Counted from the stretch's first letter, positions 8,074-18,109 are shown. The stretch is DNA of 64,000 nt from an uncultured Eubacterium sp. (GCA_947384955.1 CANDJC010000004.1:1-64000); one strand, 5' to 3'. A program made the numbers and translations. The notes: generated by a model from the letters alone, not told the origin.

Positions 8074-9519
8074 ATGAACAGACAGCATTCCTGGAAAAAA
8101 ACAGAAGAAATAGAATTGAATTTAGCAGATTTGCTCAGGCAGCTTTGTATAAAATGGAAACAGATTCTTGTTTGTGCACTGATATTTGCGATATTTGCCG
8201 GTGGGTATGGCTGGATGAAAAATAAAGACAGGCTAAATATAAGGGAAACGGTTGAGGATGCAGAACTGACAGAAGAAGAACTGAGCAGTGTGATGTCTGC
8301 TGTGGAACTTCATAGAGAAGTCCGGATGCAGGAGGAATATCTGGAAAATTCTGTACTAATGAAGATGGATCCGTATCATAAACACAGGATTTCCATGCTT
8401 TACAGTGTTCAAGGAGCAGAATGGAAAGACATACTGAAGATTACGGAAAGTTATTTAAACTTTGTTGTAAACGGTGGTGCAGCAGATGCGCTTCAAAAAT
8501 CTGGCAGCAGTGTCTGGGATATAGATAAAAGTTATCTCGCAGAACTGCTTACTGCTTATCAGAAAAATTATGATTTTCCTTATCAGAAGATAGCGGAAAA
8601 TTCTGTAGAAACGAATATGCTGGCAGAATCATTGTTTTATGTAGAAATCATAGGTCTGAATGAAAGTCTGGCTAAACAGATGATGGAAAGTGTGCAGATG
8701 GTTCTAAAAAAACAGTCTGCGAAAATGAAAGAGCAAGCGGGCAGTCACAAACTGGCGCTTCTGAGCACGGAACATAATATTCAGGCTGACAGTAATCTGC
8801 TGGCACAGCAGCGGGATAAAAAGGCACAGTTCGTGTCGAATACGGCAAATTTAAAGGCAGTGACGGATGCTTTCAGCGGTAAGCAGCTGGCAGTGTATCA
8901 GAAAGAAGCCGGAATCGAAGATGAAAAATTGTCAAAGGGCAGTGACAGCGATAAAGATAATACGGAAAGTCTTAAGGAAACTGGAAGTCCAGCTGGTTTT
9001 GCCGTGGCTGTCCGGTACATAGTATTAGGAATTATCGGAGGAGTTTTTGTATATTGCGCCGCATTTGGATGCTGGTATCTGTTCCGGGATACGGTGAAGA
9101 GCGGGGAAGAGATGAAAAATCTCTACACCTTTCCGTTTTATGGCAGCATTCCACGGGAAAATGCACCAAAAGATATAGTGGAGCAAGCTGACGCACAGCT
9201 GCTGAATCGCATCAGACTAGCATGCAAGAAACAAGGAATTACAAAGTTTTGTGCGGCATCGGATTTTTCTTATACAGAAAAGGAAAAACAATGTATGGAA
9301 AACATGTCTAACCATCTAAGCGGCTGGGGAATCCATACAGTGATTGCCGAAAATGCTGCCATGAATACTGAGTTGTGGGATACGCTGATGGAAACAGGAA
9401 CTGTATTGCTAGTGTGCAGAGCTGGTACAACCACACACCGGATGATAGATGATGCGATGGGATTTTATCAAGAAAATGGTATTTATGTAGCAGGTGCCAT
9501 GGCGTTTGAATGTAAATAA
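8074..9519 (+). CDS. Wzz/CpsC-like chain-length determinant with kinase-like tail
   Basis: A 481-residue polysaccharide co-polymerase. The N-terminal Wzz region has helix 1 at about 28-46, a long outside helical domain (about 50-300) and helix 2 at about 312-334. After the second helix comes a cytoplasmic domain of ~140 residues beginning LFRDTVKSGEEMKNLY. Its final part (TVLLVCRAGTTTHRMIDDAM) matches the pattern of bacterial tyrosine autokinases (ILVVRxGxTxxxxxxxA), but there is no Walker A GxGKS/T loop. I read it as a fused, inactive BY-kinase-like domain. Its role would be control of chain length at the membrane. The ribosome site GGGAGGAAAG precedes the ATG. The paralogue in cluster 2 is at 50804. 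Confidence 0.75.
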   Translation: MNRQHSWKKTEEIELNLADLLRQLCIKWKQILVCALIFAIFAGGYGWMKNKDRLNIRETVEDAELTEEELSSVMSAVELHREVRMQEEYLENSVLMKMDPYHKHRISMLYSVQGAEWKDILKITESYLNFVVNGGAADALQKSGSSVWDIDKSYLAELLTAYQKNYDFPYQKIAENSVETNMLAESLFYVEIIGLNESLAKQMMESVQMVLKKQSAKMKEQAGSHKLALLSTEHNIQADSNLLAQQRDKKAQFVSNTANLKAVTDAFSGKQLAVYQKEAGIEDEKLSKGSDSDKDNTESLKETGSPAGFAVAVRYIVLGIIGGVFVYCAAFGCWYLFRDTVKSGEEMKNLYTFPFYGSIPRENAPKDIVEQADAQLLNRIRLACKKQGITKFCAASDFSYTEKEKQCMENMSNHLSGWGIHTVIAENAAMNTELWDTLMETGTVLLVCRAGTTTHRMIDDAMGFYQENGIYVAGAMAFECK

Positions 9520-9676
9520 AAACCGGACCTGAATATGAGAGTTTGAAGGCTGCACAGACAGGAAAGGGGGTACAGCGGTGTATGCAGATGCATAGAATAA
9601 CCCAGGATATTGCGGGGAAATGATATGCATGTATATCGATAGTATGACGATGATAAAATGCAGCGGGAGAAATGTG

Positions 9677-10954
9677 ATGGGTAAATCGAAGTGCTTGAAG
9701 CAAAAAAAAACGATATGGATTATTGACCATTATTCATCGGAACCGGAGTATGGCGGGATTTCACGGCAGTATGATTTTGCCAGGGAGCTAAATAAGCGCG
9801 GATACAGAGTTATTATTTTTGCATCTGGGTTTTCCCATTATACACATAGCTATATATCGGATAAACAGATTTTTGTAACAAAGCCGTTTTCTCATGTCCG
9901 GTTTATATATTTAAAAACCAGTGGGTATGATGTGAATCATGGAAGCAGCCGTGCGCTGAATATGCTTAGCTTCCTGCTTCAAGTATTGCGATATGAATCC
10001 GCTACAAAAAAATATTATGGGAAACCAGATGCGGTTATAGGATGTTCCGTGCATCCGCTTGCCTGGATAGCAGCATACCAAATATCAAAAAAATATAATA
10101 TTCGGTTTGTAGCAGAAATCCGGGATTTCTGGCCGAAGGTATGGATTATGAGCGGTGATATAAAACCGCTGCATCCTATGGCAGTCTTTTTCGGAATACT
10201 GGAAAAGTGGATGTTTGGGCATGCAGACAGGATTATTTATTCCCAGTATCATGGGGACCGCTATATTTGTGATGAAAAAGGATTTCCGAAGAACAGGACA
10301 AGCCTGATTGGCCAGGTAATGGATTGTGAAAGATTTGATAAAAATAAAGAGCGCCAGAAGCTGCTGCCGGAAAATATCCAGAAGTTTCTGGAAAATGGAT
10401 TTATCTGCGGATTTACAGGCTATTATGTGAAATATAACGGTGTTTATACTATGCTGGAAGCGATGAAAATACTCCGGGACAGAGGACTGCCTGTAAAAAT
10501 GATATTTGCAGGAGATGGAGAAGAGAAAGATAACATGCTGAAATATGTGAAAGACCATCGTCTTTGCAATGTGCTTGTAGCAGAGCGCATTGACAGGGAA
10601 GCAGTTCCGGCTCTGACAAGCCGCTGCGATGTATGTATTGCGCAGGCAGAACGGGAAGGAAATCCAGATGTTTATAAATACGGTGTTTCCCTGTTAAAGA
10701 TGAATGAATATCTTTATGCAGGAACCTGTATTTTATTCGGATTTCGTTTTCAGGATAATGAAGTGACAGAAAGCGGCGGTGGTCTGCTGTATAAGCCCTA
10801 TGATGCGCAAGATTTAGCAGACAGGATTGAATACATGTATGGATTAAGTGATGAAGAACGAAAGAAATATGGAGAACGTGCAAGAAATTATTGTAAAAAA
10901 AATCATAATGTGAAAGTGCTGACGGACAAGCTTCTGGAAGCTCTTTTTGAGTAA
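9677..10954 (+). CDS. GT4-type glycosyltransferase (WbuB-like)
   Basis: About 425 residues, GT-B fold. The N-terminal domain opens with TIWIIDHYSSEPEYGGISRQ (about 12-31), the layout of WbuB-type transferases that recognise a donor after reshaping of the sugar path. The C-terminal domain has FICGFTGYYVKYNGVYTMLE (about 235-254), KMIFAGDGEEKD (about 274-285), and ends with NEYLYAGTCILFG replacing the usual E-x7-E acceptor motif. It should add an early sugar to the lipid-linked repeat unit. The ATG at 9677 follows GGGAGA (9665-9670); an earlier in-frame ATG at 9620 has a poorly placed site. Its close paralogue is at 52639 in cluster 2. Confidence 0.8.
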   Translation: MGKSKCLKQKKTIWIIDHYSSEPEYGGISRQYDFARELNKRGYRVIIFASGFSHYTHSYISDKQIFVTKPFSHVRFIYLKTSGYDVNHGSSRALNMLSFLLQVLRYESATKKYYGKPDAVIGCSVHPLAWIAAYQISKKYNIRFVAEIRDFWPKVWIMSGDIKPLHPMAVFFGILEKWMFGHADRIIYSQYHGDRYICDEKGFPKNRTSLIGQVMDCERFDKNKERQKLLPENIQKFLENGFICGFTGYYVKYNGVYTMLEAMKILRDRGLPVKMIFAGDGEEKDNMLKYVKDHRLCNVLVAERIDREAVPALTSRCDVCIAQAEREGNPDVYKYGVSLLKMNEYLYAGTCILFGFRFQDNEVTESGGGLLYKPYDAQDLADRIEYMYGLSDEERKKYGERARNYCKKNHNVKVLTDKLLEALFE

Positions 10955-10968
10955 GGAGACAGTCATCA

Positions 10969-12285
10969 ATGAAAGAAGAATTGCTGAAAAAGATTAAAAA
11001 TAAAGAAATCATTGCGGGCGTGGCAGGGCTTGGCTATGTAGGGCTGCCGCTTGCGGTGGAAAAGGCAAAAGCCGGATTTAAAACAATTGGTTTTGATGTC
11101 CAAAGCGCCAAAGTGGATATGGTGAATCAGGGACATAATTATATCGGTGATGTAGTAGACTCCGACCTGGCAGATTTGGTAAAAGAAGGGATGCTTCGTG
11201 CAACGGACGATTTTTCATTTATCAGAGATGTGGATTTTATCGCGATATGTGTGCCGACACCGCTGGACGAGCATCAGGAGCCGGATATCAGCTATGTGAG
11301 AGATTCGGCCATAGAGATTTCAAAATATTTAAAAAAAGGCACGATGGTGGTGCTGGAGTCTACGACTTATCCGGGAACAACGGAAGAACTGATTCAGCCG
11401 ATTTTAGAAAAAGGATCTGGACTGAAATGCGGCAGGGATTTTTATCTGGGCTTCAGCCCGGAGCGGGTAGACCCGGGGAACCGGATTTATAAAACTAAAA
11501 ATACGCCAAAGGTCGCAGGGGCAGTCGGGAAAGATGCTGCGGAAGTTATCAGTGCCATGTACAGAGCCGTTTTGGAAAGCGAAGTATTTACCGTATCTTC
11601 CCCGGCTGTAGCCGAGATGGAAAAAATTCTAGAAAATACATACCGTAACGTTAATATCGGGCTGATTAATGAAATCGGCCGTCTTTGCAATGAAATGGGA
11701 ATTTCTGTCTGGGAAGTGATTGAAGCGGCAAAGACAAAACCATATGGATTTCAGCCGTTTTATCCGGGGCCCGGCCTCGGAGGACACTGCATTCCGCTGG
11801 ACCCTTATTACCTGACCTGGAAAGCAAGGGAGTATGGATTTCATACAACACTGATTGAAAATTCCATGGTCATCAATGACGGACAGCCGGAATACTGTGT
11901 GGAGAGAGCCATGCATATTTTAAACCGCCATAAAAAGGCAGTGAACGGAGCAAAAGTGCTGGTGCTTGGGGTATCCTATAAAAATGATATTGATGACTGC
12001 AGGGAGTCACCGGCAATCCGTGTGATGAAAGCCATTCAGAAAGTTGGGGCAGATGTGGAATATTACGACCCGTGGGTACCGGAATTTCAAAATATATACG
12101 GATTAAGCGCCAGAAGCATTGAGGCTTTAACGCCGGAAGCGGTAAGAGGCTATGACCTTGTCATGGTCACAGCAGCGCATCACAACATAGATTATGAAAT
12201 GGTGCAGAAGAATGCGAAAGCAGTGTTTGATACAAAAAATGTGATGAGCGGAATTCAGAACCGTGAAAATATAGAAGTTCTGTAA
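10969..12285 (+). CDS. wbpA: UDP-N-acetylglucosamine 6-dehydrogenase (WbpA-like)
   Basis: A 438-residue nucleotide-sugar dehydrogenase. The NAD-binding loop GVAGLGYVGLPLAVE is at about 17-31. The catalytic cysteine is Cys274 in GGHCIPLDPYY, and the C-terminal UDP-binding domain contains LGVSYKNDIDDCRESP. The PxFYPGPGLGGHCIPLDP context and length fit WbpA/WlbA, which oxidise UDP-GlcNAc to the uronic acid, rather than UDP-glucose dehydrogenase. It is followed by wecB-, wbpB- and wbpD-type genes, the order of the UDP-ManNAc3NAcA pathway. The spacing to the glycosyltransferase before it is 14 bases. Confidence 0.85.
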   Translation: MKEELLKKIKNKEIIAGVAGLGYVGLPLAVEKAKAGFKTIGFDVQSAKVDMVNQGHNYIGDVVDSDLADLVKEGMLRATDDFSFIRDVDFIAICVPTPLDEHQEPDISYVRDSAIEISKYLKKGTMVVLESTTYPGTTEELIQPILEKGSGLKCGRDFYLGFSPERVDPGNRIYKTKNTPKVAGAVGKDAAEVISAMYRAVLESEVFTVSSPAVAEMEKILENTYRNVNIGLINEIGRLCNEMGISVWEVIEAAKTKPYGFQPFYPGPGLGGHCIPLDPYYLTWKAREYGFHTTLIENSMVINDGQPEYCVERAMHILNRHKKAVNGAKVLVLGVSYKNDIDDCRESPAIRVMKAIQKVGADVEYYDPWVPEFQNIYGLSARSIEALTPEAVRGYDLVMVTAAHHNIDYEMVQKNAKAVFDTKNVMSGIQNRENIEVL

Positions 12286-12316
12286 CACAGCTTAAATAGG
12301 AGTAGAGGATTTACAG

Positions 12317-13423
12317 ATGAAAATCTTGACGGTAATCGGCGCCAGGCCGCAGTTTATAAAAGCTGCCGTTGTTTCCCGTGAGCTTCGCAAAAAATACACA
12401 GAGGTTCTGGTGCATACAGGCCAGCATTATGATTACAGCATGTCACAGCAGTTTTTTGAAGAACTGGATATTCCAAAGCCGGATTATAACCTCGGCATTT
12501 CCGGGGGCACGCATGCACAGATGACAGGCCGGATGATGATGGCAGCTGAGGAAGTTCTTGTGAAAGAAAGACCGGACTGGCTGCTGGTATACGGCGATAC
12601 GAATTCTACACTGGCTGCAGCACTTGCTGGTGCAAAGCTTCATATACCAATATGCCATGTGGAAGCCGGGGTGCGGACACACAGCAGTACAAATCCAGAA
12701 GAAATTAACAGAATCTGCACCGACCATGTATCCGCGCTGCTGCTTGCATGTACGCAGGGCAGTGTGGATGAACTGGCAAAGGAAGGGAAGACGGACGGGG
12801 TTTTTCTGGCTGGAGACCCGATGTTTGACGCGTTCCTGGCTTATCGGAATAAAATAACTCCGGACCGGATGGCATTAACACAAATAGGCGGGCAGGCGGC
12901 TGAACTTCCAAAAGACTTTTATTACCTGACGTGCCACAGGGAAGAAAATACGAATGACCGGAATCTGACGGAAATATTCAGGGCGATGGAACAGCTCGAT
13001 GCGCAGGTTATTTATCCGGTACATCCGAGAAACAAAGAACGGGCAGTACGGATTGGAAAAGAGATGGGAACAGAAAATATCCTCTTTACAGAGCCGGCAG
13101 GATATCTGGAAAGCCTGTGCCTTGTGAACCATGCAAAAAAAATCATAACGGACTCCGGGGGACTTCAAAGAGAAGCTTTTTTTGCAGAAAAACAGTGCAT
13201 TACTGTCCTGGACTTTGCAGTATGGCCCGAAACTATGACAGGAAACCGCAATCAGCTTTCTGCACCGGATGCAGGTGAGATATTAGCAAAAATGGAAAAG
13301 CCGCAGGAAATCCGGGCAGACTGCCTTCCGTTTGGAGACGGCGCATCCGCCAGAAAGATTGTGAACTATTTGGAACAGTATCGGAGTGAGACACTTTACA
13401 GGCATGAGGAGGCAGAAACGTGA
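12317..13423 (+). CDS. wbpI: Non-hydrolysing UDP-HexNAc 2-epimerase (WecB/WbpI)
   Basis: A 368-residue GT-B-fold epimerase starting ILTVIGARPQFIKAAVV, the family signature. It includes VHTGQHYDYSMSQQFFEELDI (about 32-52), GDTNSTLAAALAG (about 95-107), HVEAGVRT (about 115-122) and TDSGGLQREAF near residue 280. In the ManNAc3NAcA pathway it inverts C2 of UDP-GlcNAc3NAcA to the manno form (WbpI); alone it could make UDP-ManNAc (WecB). The flanking wbpA/B/D genes favour the WbpI role. Its TGA overlaps the GTG start of the next gene. Confidence 0.85.
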   Translation: MKILTVIGARPQFIKAAVVSRELRKKYTEVLVHTGQHYDYSMSQQFFEELDIPKPDYNLGISGGTHAQMTGRMMMAAEEVLVKERPDWLLVYGDTNSTLAAALAGAKLHIPICHVEAGVRTHSSTNPEEINRICTDHVSALLLACTQGSVDELAKEGKTDGVFLAGDPMFDAFLAYRNKITPDRMALTQIGGQAAELPKDFYYLTCHREENTNDRNLTEIFRAMEQLDAQVIYPVHPRNKERAVRIGKEMGTENILFTEPAGYLESLCLVNHAKKIITDSGGLQREAFFAEKQCITVLDFAVWPETMTGNRNQLSAPDAGEILAKMEKPQEIRADCLPFGDGASARKIVNYLEQYRSETLYRHEEAET

Positions 13424-14490
13424 AATATGCATTGATTGGATGTGGAAGGATATCTCCTAACCACATCGCAGCTGCAAAGAGCAATTGTCTGGAATTTGCA
13501 GCGCTTTGTGACAGTAATGAGAAAATGATGGCAGACAAAGCAGCAGTGTTCGGACTTGGAGGCATTCCCCGGTATACTGATTACCGCCAGATGCTGGAAA
13601 AAGAAAAACCGGAGCTTGTGGCAGTCGCGACGGAAAGCGGAAAACATGCAAAAATTGCTTTAGACTGCATTAAAGCGGGCTGCAGCCTGATTATTGAAAA
13701 ACCGATTGCACTGTCTCTTTCGGATGCAGATAACATTATTGAAGCTGCAAAAGAAAAAGGGGTGAAGGTCTGTGCCAGCCATCAGAACCGCTTTAACAAA
13801 TCTGTCCAGAAAATCCGGGAAGCCCTGGAAATGAACCGTTTTGGCAGAATGTTTTACGGCACGGCGCATGTCCGGTGGTGCCGTGACAGGGCTTATTATT
13901 CATGTGCAAAATGGCGCGGTACCTGGGAACAGGACGGCGGGGCGCTGATGAACCAGTGCATTCATAATATGGACCTGCTCCGCTGGATGATGGGGGATGA
14001 GATAGAAGAAGTGTCCGCAGTGACAGACCGTCTGAACCATCCTTACATAGAAGCGGAAGATTTTGGGGCCGCATGGATTAAATTCAGAAACGGTTCGTAC
14101 GGGATTGTGGAGGGAACCACGGACCTGTACCCGAAAAACCTGGAGGAAACGCTGTACTTATTCGGAGAAAAAGGGACGGTAAAGGCCGGCGGGCAGAGTG
14201 TGAACCGCATTGAGGAATGGAGATTTTCGGACGGAATGGATGATCCGGAATCTGTAATTGCTGAATTTGCAGAAAATCCGCCGGATGTTTACGGCTTTGG
14301 GCATACGCCGCTGTATGCGGATGTGATTGACGCGATAAAGCATGACAGGGAACCGTATGTAAATGCACAGGCGGGCAGACGGGCACTGGAGCTAGTGCTG
14401 GCTATTTATAAATCTGCGGCAGAAGGAAGGCCGGTGAAGCTGCCGTTAGGGGACTGTTCTACAATGGATTTTGCAGGAAGGTTTAGATAA
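13420..14490 (+). CDS. wbpB: Gfo/Idh/MocA dehydrogenase (WbpB-like)
   Basis: A 356-residue NAD-dependent dehydrogenase. The Rossmann start is KYALIGCGRISPNHIAAAK and the EKPIALSL motif is at about 88-95. It should oxidise C3 of UDP-GlcNAcA to the 3-keto sugar, the substrate of the aminotransferase WbpE. The start codon is GTG, overlapping the previous stop (GTGA), with AGGAGG 5 bases before it. The neighbouring genes on both sides belong to the same pathway, which makes the assignment firmer than sequence alone. Confidence 0.8.
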   Translation: MKYALIGCGRISPNHIAAAKSNCLEFAALCDSNEKMMADKAAVFGLGGIPRYTDYRQMLEKEKPELVAVATESGKHAKIALDCIKAGCSLIIEKPIALSLSDADNIIEAAKEKGVKVCASHQNRFNKSVQKIREALEMNRFGRMFYGTAHVRWCRDRAYYSCAKWRGTWEQDGGALMNQCIHNMDLLRWMMGDEIEEVSAVTDRLNHPYIEAEDFGAAWIKFRNGSYGIVEGTTDLYPKNLEETLYLFGEKGTVKAGGQSVNRIEEWRFSDGMDDPESVIAEFAENPPDVYGFGHTPLYADVIDAIKHDREPYVNAQAGRRALELVLAIYKSAAEGRPVKLPLGDCSTMDFAGRFR

Positions 14491-14577
14491 GGTATTCTCA
14501 TGATGCGGAAATCCTGGGATAGCATATGCCGCTGCTGCATTTGGTGAATGAAAGATAACAGGGAGATTGTGGACAGA

Positions 14578-15111
14578 ATGAAAGATTTTTTTGTGCACTC
14601 ATCGTGTTTTGTTGACGAAGATGTACAGATAGGAAAAGGAACAAAAATATGGCATTTTTCCCATATACAGGCCGGGGCCAGAATTGGAAGAAACTGTTCC
14701 CTGGGACAGAATGTAAATATATCAAATAATGTGAAAATCGGTAACGGCGTAAAAATACAGAATAATGTATCGGTGTATGAAGGAGTGGAACTGGAAGATT
14801 ATGTATTTTGCGGGCCTTCCTGTGTATTTACGAATGATTTTACTCCAAGAGCAAGGTATCCGAAAAACCATAAATATAAAAAAACACAGATAAAGCATGA
14901 TGCCTCGCTTGGGGCAAACTGTACGATTGTCTGCGGGCATACAGTCGGAGAATATGCCATGATAGCTGCTGGTGCAGTTGTTACAAAGGATGTGCCGCCA
15001 TATGCTTTAATGGCGGGGGTTCCGGCAAAAATAACTGGATGGGTGTGTGAATGCGGACAGGTATTGGATAATGAAAGAAGCTGTCCGGCATGTGGAAAGA
15101 AAATGGATTGA
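14578..15111 (+). CDS. wbpD: UDP-3-amino-uronate N-acetyltransferase (WbpD-like)
   Basis: About 177 residues made largely of left-handed beta-helix hexapeptide repeats. FVHSSCFVDEDVQIGKGT at the start and TKIWHFSHI are characteristic of WbpD/WlbB acetyltransferases, which add the 3-N-acetyl group. A C-terminal tail CECGQVLDNERSCPACGKKMD forms a four-cysteine zinc ribbon, an extension seen in some family members. The ATG at 14578 matches the family start and has GGGAGA 11 bases upstream; an in-frame ATG at 14548 has no ribosome site. Confidence 0.85.
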   Translation: MKDFFVHSSCFVDEDVQIGKGTKIWHFSHIQAGARIGRNCSLGQNVNISNNVKIGNGVKIQNNVSVYEGVELEDYVFCGPSCVFTNDFTPRARYPKNHKYKKTQIKHDASLGANCTIVCGHTVGEYAMIAAGAVVTKDVPPYALMAGVPAKITGWVCECGQVLDNERSCPACGKKMD

Positions 15112-15176
15112 CAGAATAGGCAATTTTTAAGACTTGTGATAAGGAAGGAAATGAATGTATAACTTGAGGGAGCTTT

Positions 15177-16997
15177 ATGTGTGGAATTTGCGGAATCATT
15201 AAAAGGAAAAAAATTACCGAAGACGACAAAAAACTGATTAAAGAAATGAATGATGCACAGATACACCGGGGCCCGGATGATGAAGGGATATTTGTAGAAG
15301 AAGGGTTTGCTCTTGGTCATAGAAGGCTGTCGGTTTTTGACCTGAGCCAGGCAGGCCATCAGCCAATGGTTTATAAGGACAGGTATGTCATAAGTTATAA
15401 CGGAGAGATTTATAATTATCCTGAATTAAAAAAAGAACTACAGAGAGCAGGACATTGTTTTATAAGTCATACAGACACCGAGGTAATTCTGGCAGCTTTT
15501 GAGCAATGGGGGATGGAATGTTTAAAAAAATTTCATGGATTCTGGGCGTTTGCTCTGTTTGACAGAGACAGGAAGGAGCTGGTATTATCCAGGGACAGAT
15601 TCGGAGTAAAACCATTGTATTATTGCATAAATGAGGAGCGGATATTGTTTTCCTCAGAGATAAAAGCGCTGTTAAAAGATACTTCGATAGAGAGAAAAGC
15701 AAATGAGAATGTTATACAGGATTTTTTAATCAATGGCCTTGCTGACTTTTCGGATGAAACCTTTTTTAAAGGAATCTTTAAGGTTCCTGCCGGCAGCAAT
15801 CTGATTATACAAAAAGACTTGACTTATCAGGTACAGAGGTTTTATACGGTTTCCTTTTCTGAGAGTGTGGATGGAAAATTAAGAAATCAGGATATCAGAC
15901 AGTTTCGGAAATTATTTGCACACGCAGTTAAATGGAGGCTGAGATCAGATGTTCCGATTGGCAGCTGTCTGTCTGGCGGATTAGATTCCTCCAGCATTGT
16001 CTGCCAGGCTGGCAGGATTTTGGAAAAGAAGGGAAAAAAAGATAAAGTACATACATTCTCGGCATGTTATAAAAATTTTGTACTAGATGAAAAGAAATAT
16101 ATGGATGAAACTGTAAAAGAAGCTGGAGCAAAGGCGGAGTTTGTATATCCAGATTCTAAAAAATTAATAGAAGATCTAGAAGATGTGATTTATCACCAGG
16201 ACGAACCGTTTGGCTCTCTGAGTATTTATGCATCCTACTGTGTTATGCGCAAGGCAAAGGAGCAGGGGATTGTGGTGCTTTTAGATGGGCAGGGGGCAGA
16301 TGAGATTTTATGCGGATATAGAAAATCCAGGATTTACTATATTAAAAAGCTGGTTACGAGTAAAAAATATGCAGCTGCTTTTAAAGAATTGTTCTGTTCG
16401 CTGCTGCAGTTTCAGGTTACGGAATTAAGAGCGGATGATATATCAAAAATCAGGCAGGTGTTAGGCAGAAAAAAGGACATGAAAAAAGAAAAACGGTTTT
16501 TGAACCGAGAATTTGCAAAGAAAAATCTTGCGTTCCGGTATGATTCTGCTCAGGATTTTATGTCAGATGATTTTTATAAAATTTCTCTTCCAGCCTTATT
16601 ACGGTTTGCTGACAGAAATTCCATGGCATTTTCGATTGAAGACAGGCTGCCGTTTCTGGATGCTTCTTTGGTGGAATTTGCCGCTGGACTGCCGCTTGCC
16701 GCAAAAATCAAAAATGGCTATTCCAAGTATATTATGAGAAAGGCACTTCCTATGCCAGACATTATCAGAAAACGGAAAGACAAAATTGGATTTTCCACGC
16801 CGGATTTATTATGGATAAAAGAAAATCAGGCATATTTTCTGGGAATTTTTCAAAAAGATTCATTTCGGGCTGAAAGATTTATAGATTATAAAAAAATTGT
16901 GCGGGAATGGGAACAGATTATGTCTGGACAAATAAAGCTGGACATTTTTCGTTATATATGTCTGGAATTGTGGATGGAAAAATTTGATGTCTGCTAA
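15177..16997 (+). CDS. Asparagine-synthase-type amidotransferase 1
   Basis: A 606-residue enzyme of the glutamine-hydrolysing AsnB family. Cys2 (MCGICG) is the glutaminase nucleophile and the PPi loop SGGLDSS is at about residue 266. In polysaccharide clusters such enzymes (WbpS, WbmI) turn the carboxylate of a diacetamido-uronic acid into an amide rather than making asparagine. Its place directly after wbpD supports that role. It is the first of three such genes in this cluster. A GAGGG ribosome site precedes the ATG, which must be the start because Cys2 has to be exposed. Confidence 0.8.
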   Translation: MCGICGIIKRKKITEDDKKLIKEMNDAQIHRGPDDEGIFVEEGFALGHRRLSVFDLSQAGHQPMVYKDRYVISYNGEIYNYPELKKELQRAGHCFISHTDTEVILAAFEQWGMECLKKFHGFWAFALFDRDRKELVLSRDRFGVKPLYYCINEERILFSSEIKALLKDTSIERKANENVIQDFLINGLADFSDETFFKGIFKVPAGSNLIIQKDLTYQVQRFYTVSFSESVDGKLRNQDIRQFRKLFAHAVKWRLRSDVPIGSCLSGGLDSSSIVCQAGRILEKKGKKDKVHTFSACYKNFVLDEKKYMDETVKEAGAKAEFVYPDSKKLIEDLEDVIYHQDEPFGSLSIYASYCVMRKAKEQGIVVLLDGQGADEILCGYRKSRIYYIKKLVTSKKYAAAFKELFCSLLQFQVTELRADDISKIRQVLGRKKDMKKEKRFLNREFAKKNLAFRYDSAQDFMSDDFYKISLPALLRFADRNSMAFSIEDRLPFLDASLVEFAAGLPLAAKIKNGYSKYIMRKALPMPDIIRKRKDKIGFSTPDLLWIKENQAYFLGIFQKDSFRAERFIDYKKIVREWEQIMSGQIKLDIFRYICLELWMEKFDVC

Positions 16998-17023
16998 GAC
17001 AGTCCGAAAGGAGCTGAGGCGTT

Positions 17024-18109
17024 ATGAAGGCGGTACATTTAGCATTTAATCATAGGTACGATGATATTCGTATTTTTGAAAAAGAATGTGTTTCACTCGC
17101 AAAACATGGTTATGAGACTGTATATATTACATCTTCTAATAATTCACCGGTATGGGGAAGGATTACGCAAAAGGGTGTAAAATTAATTGTTATTCCGGTA
17201 AATGCAGCGGAACCGTTTTATATGAGGCTGCTAAAATTTTGGATTAGAGCGTATAAAGAAGCTTGCAGGCAGAACGCAGATGTCTTTCATCTGCATGAGG
17301 TATGGTTTCTTCCTATGATTTCTATGCTAAAAAGAAAAGGCAGGGTGATTTATGATTCTCATGAAGATGCGCCACGAGACCATTTTGAAAGATATAAGGG
17401 CAGGAGAACAGCAGGAACTGTAATTGCAGAGAAACTATTTGAAAAATATGAAAACAGCAGAGTGAGGATGACGTCTGGAGTAATTGCAGCGACGCCATAT
17501 ATTGCAAACCGCTTTCGTAAAATTCATAAAAACGTGGTAACGGTAGCAAATTATCCGATTATTGACCGTTTTACGGAAAGAAAAGAAGTGCCAGAGGAAA
17601 ATATCATTTTCTATGCCGGCGGTATCAGTAAAATGAATGGCATACTAAATGTAATAAAAGCAATGGAATATATTGACGGGACATTTGTTCTGGCGGGAAA
17701 CATGACGGAGCAGTTTCGGACAGAAGCTTCATCATGCAAGGGATGGGAGAAGGTCAGGGAAGCTGGTTTTCTATCAAAGGAAGAAGTAGCAGGATGGTAT
17801 CAAAGATGCTCTTGCGGAGTTTTGTTATATTTGCCGTATGAAAACAATTTACATGCAATGCCGAACAAAATGTTTGAATATATGGCTGGCGGCGTACCTA
17901 TCGTAGCTTCGAATTTCAGTCTTTGGAAAAAATACGTGGAAGGAGGAAAATGCGGTCTGTGTGTCAATCCAGAGTCTGCAAAAGAAATTGCGGAGGCTAT
18001 AAACTATATTTTTAAAAATCCAACGGAAGCAGAAAGGATGTCAGAAAATGGCAGAAGATATGCGGAGCATAAATTTTACTGGGGGGGGGGGCGGAAAGGA
18101 TTCTGCTGA
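17024..18109 (+). CDS. GT4 glycosyltransferase, 3' end shifted by an 11-G run
   Basis: A 361-residue GT-B enzyme. The acceptor domain starts KAVHLAFNHRYDDIRIFEKE and the donor domain has IIFYAGGISKMNGILNVIKA (about 203-222) and FEYMAGGVPIVASNFS (about 284-299). At codon ~353 the frame enters eleven Gs (18081-18091) and ends after six odd codons. With 9 or 12 Gs it would end in the expected helix (AERILLKFYKGVKQKYR, stop near 18144). With 10 or 13 Gs it would fuse to the glycosyltransferase fragment downstream. Nearly the whole enzyme is made in the present state, so the protein may still work. Confidence 0.75.
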   Translation: MKAVHLAFNHRYDDIRIFEKECVSLAKHGYETVYITSSNNSPVWGRITQKGVKLIVIPVNAAEPFYMRLLKFWIRAYKEACRQNADVFHLHEVWFLPMISMLKRKGRVIYDSHEDAPRDHFERYKGRRTAGTVIAEKLFEKYENSRVRMTSGVIAATPYIANRFRKIHKNVVTVANYPIIDRFTERKEVPEENIIFYAGGISKMNGILNVIKAMEYIDGTFVLAGNMTEQFRTEASSCKGWEKVREAGFLSKEEVAGWYQRCSCGVLLYLPYENNLHAMPNKMFEYMAGGVPIVASNFSLWKKYVEGGKCGLCVNPESAKEIAEAINYIFKNPTEAERMSENGRRYAEHKFYWGGGRKGFC

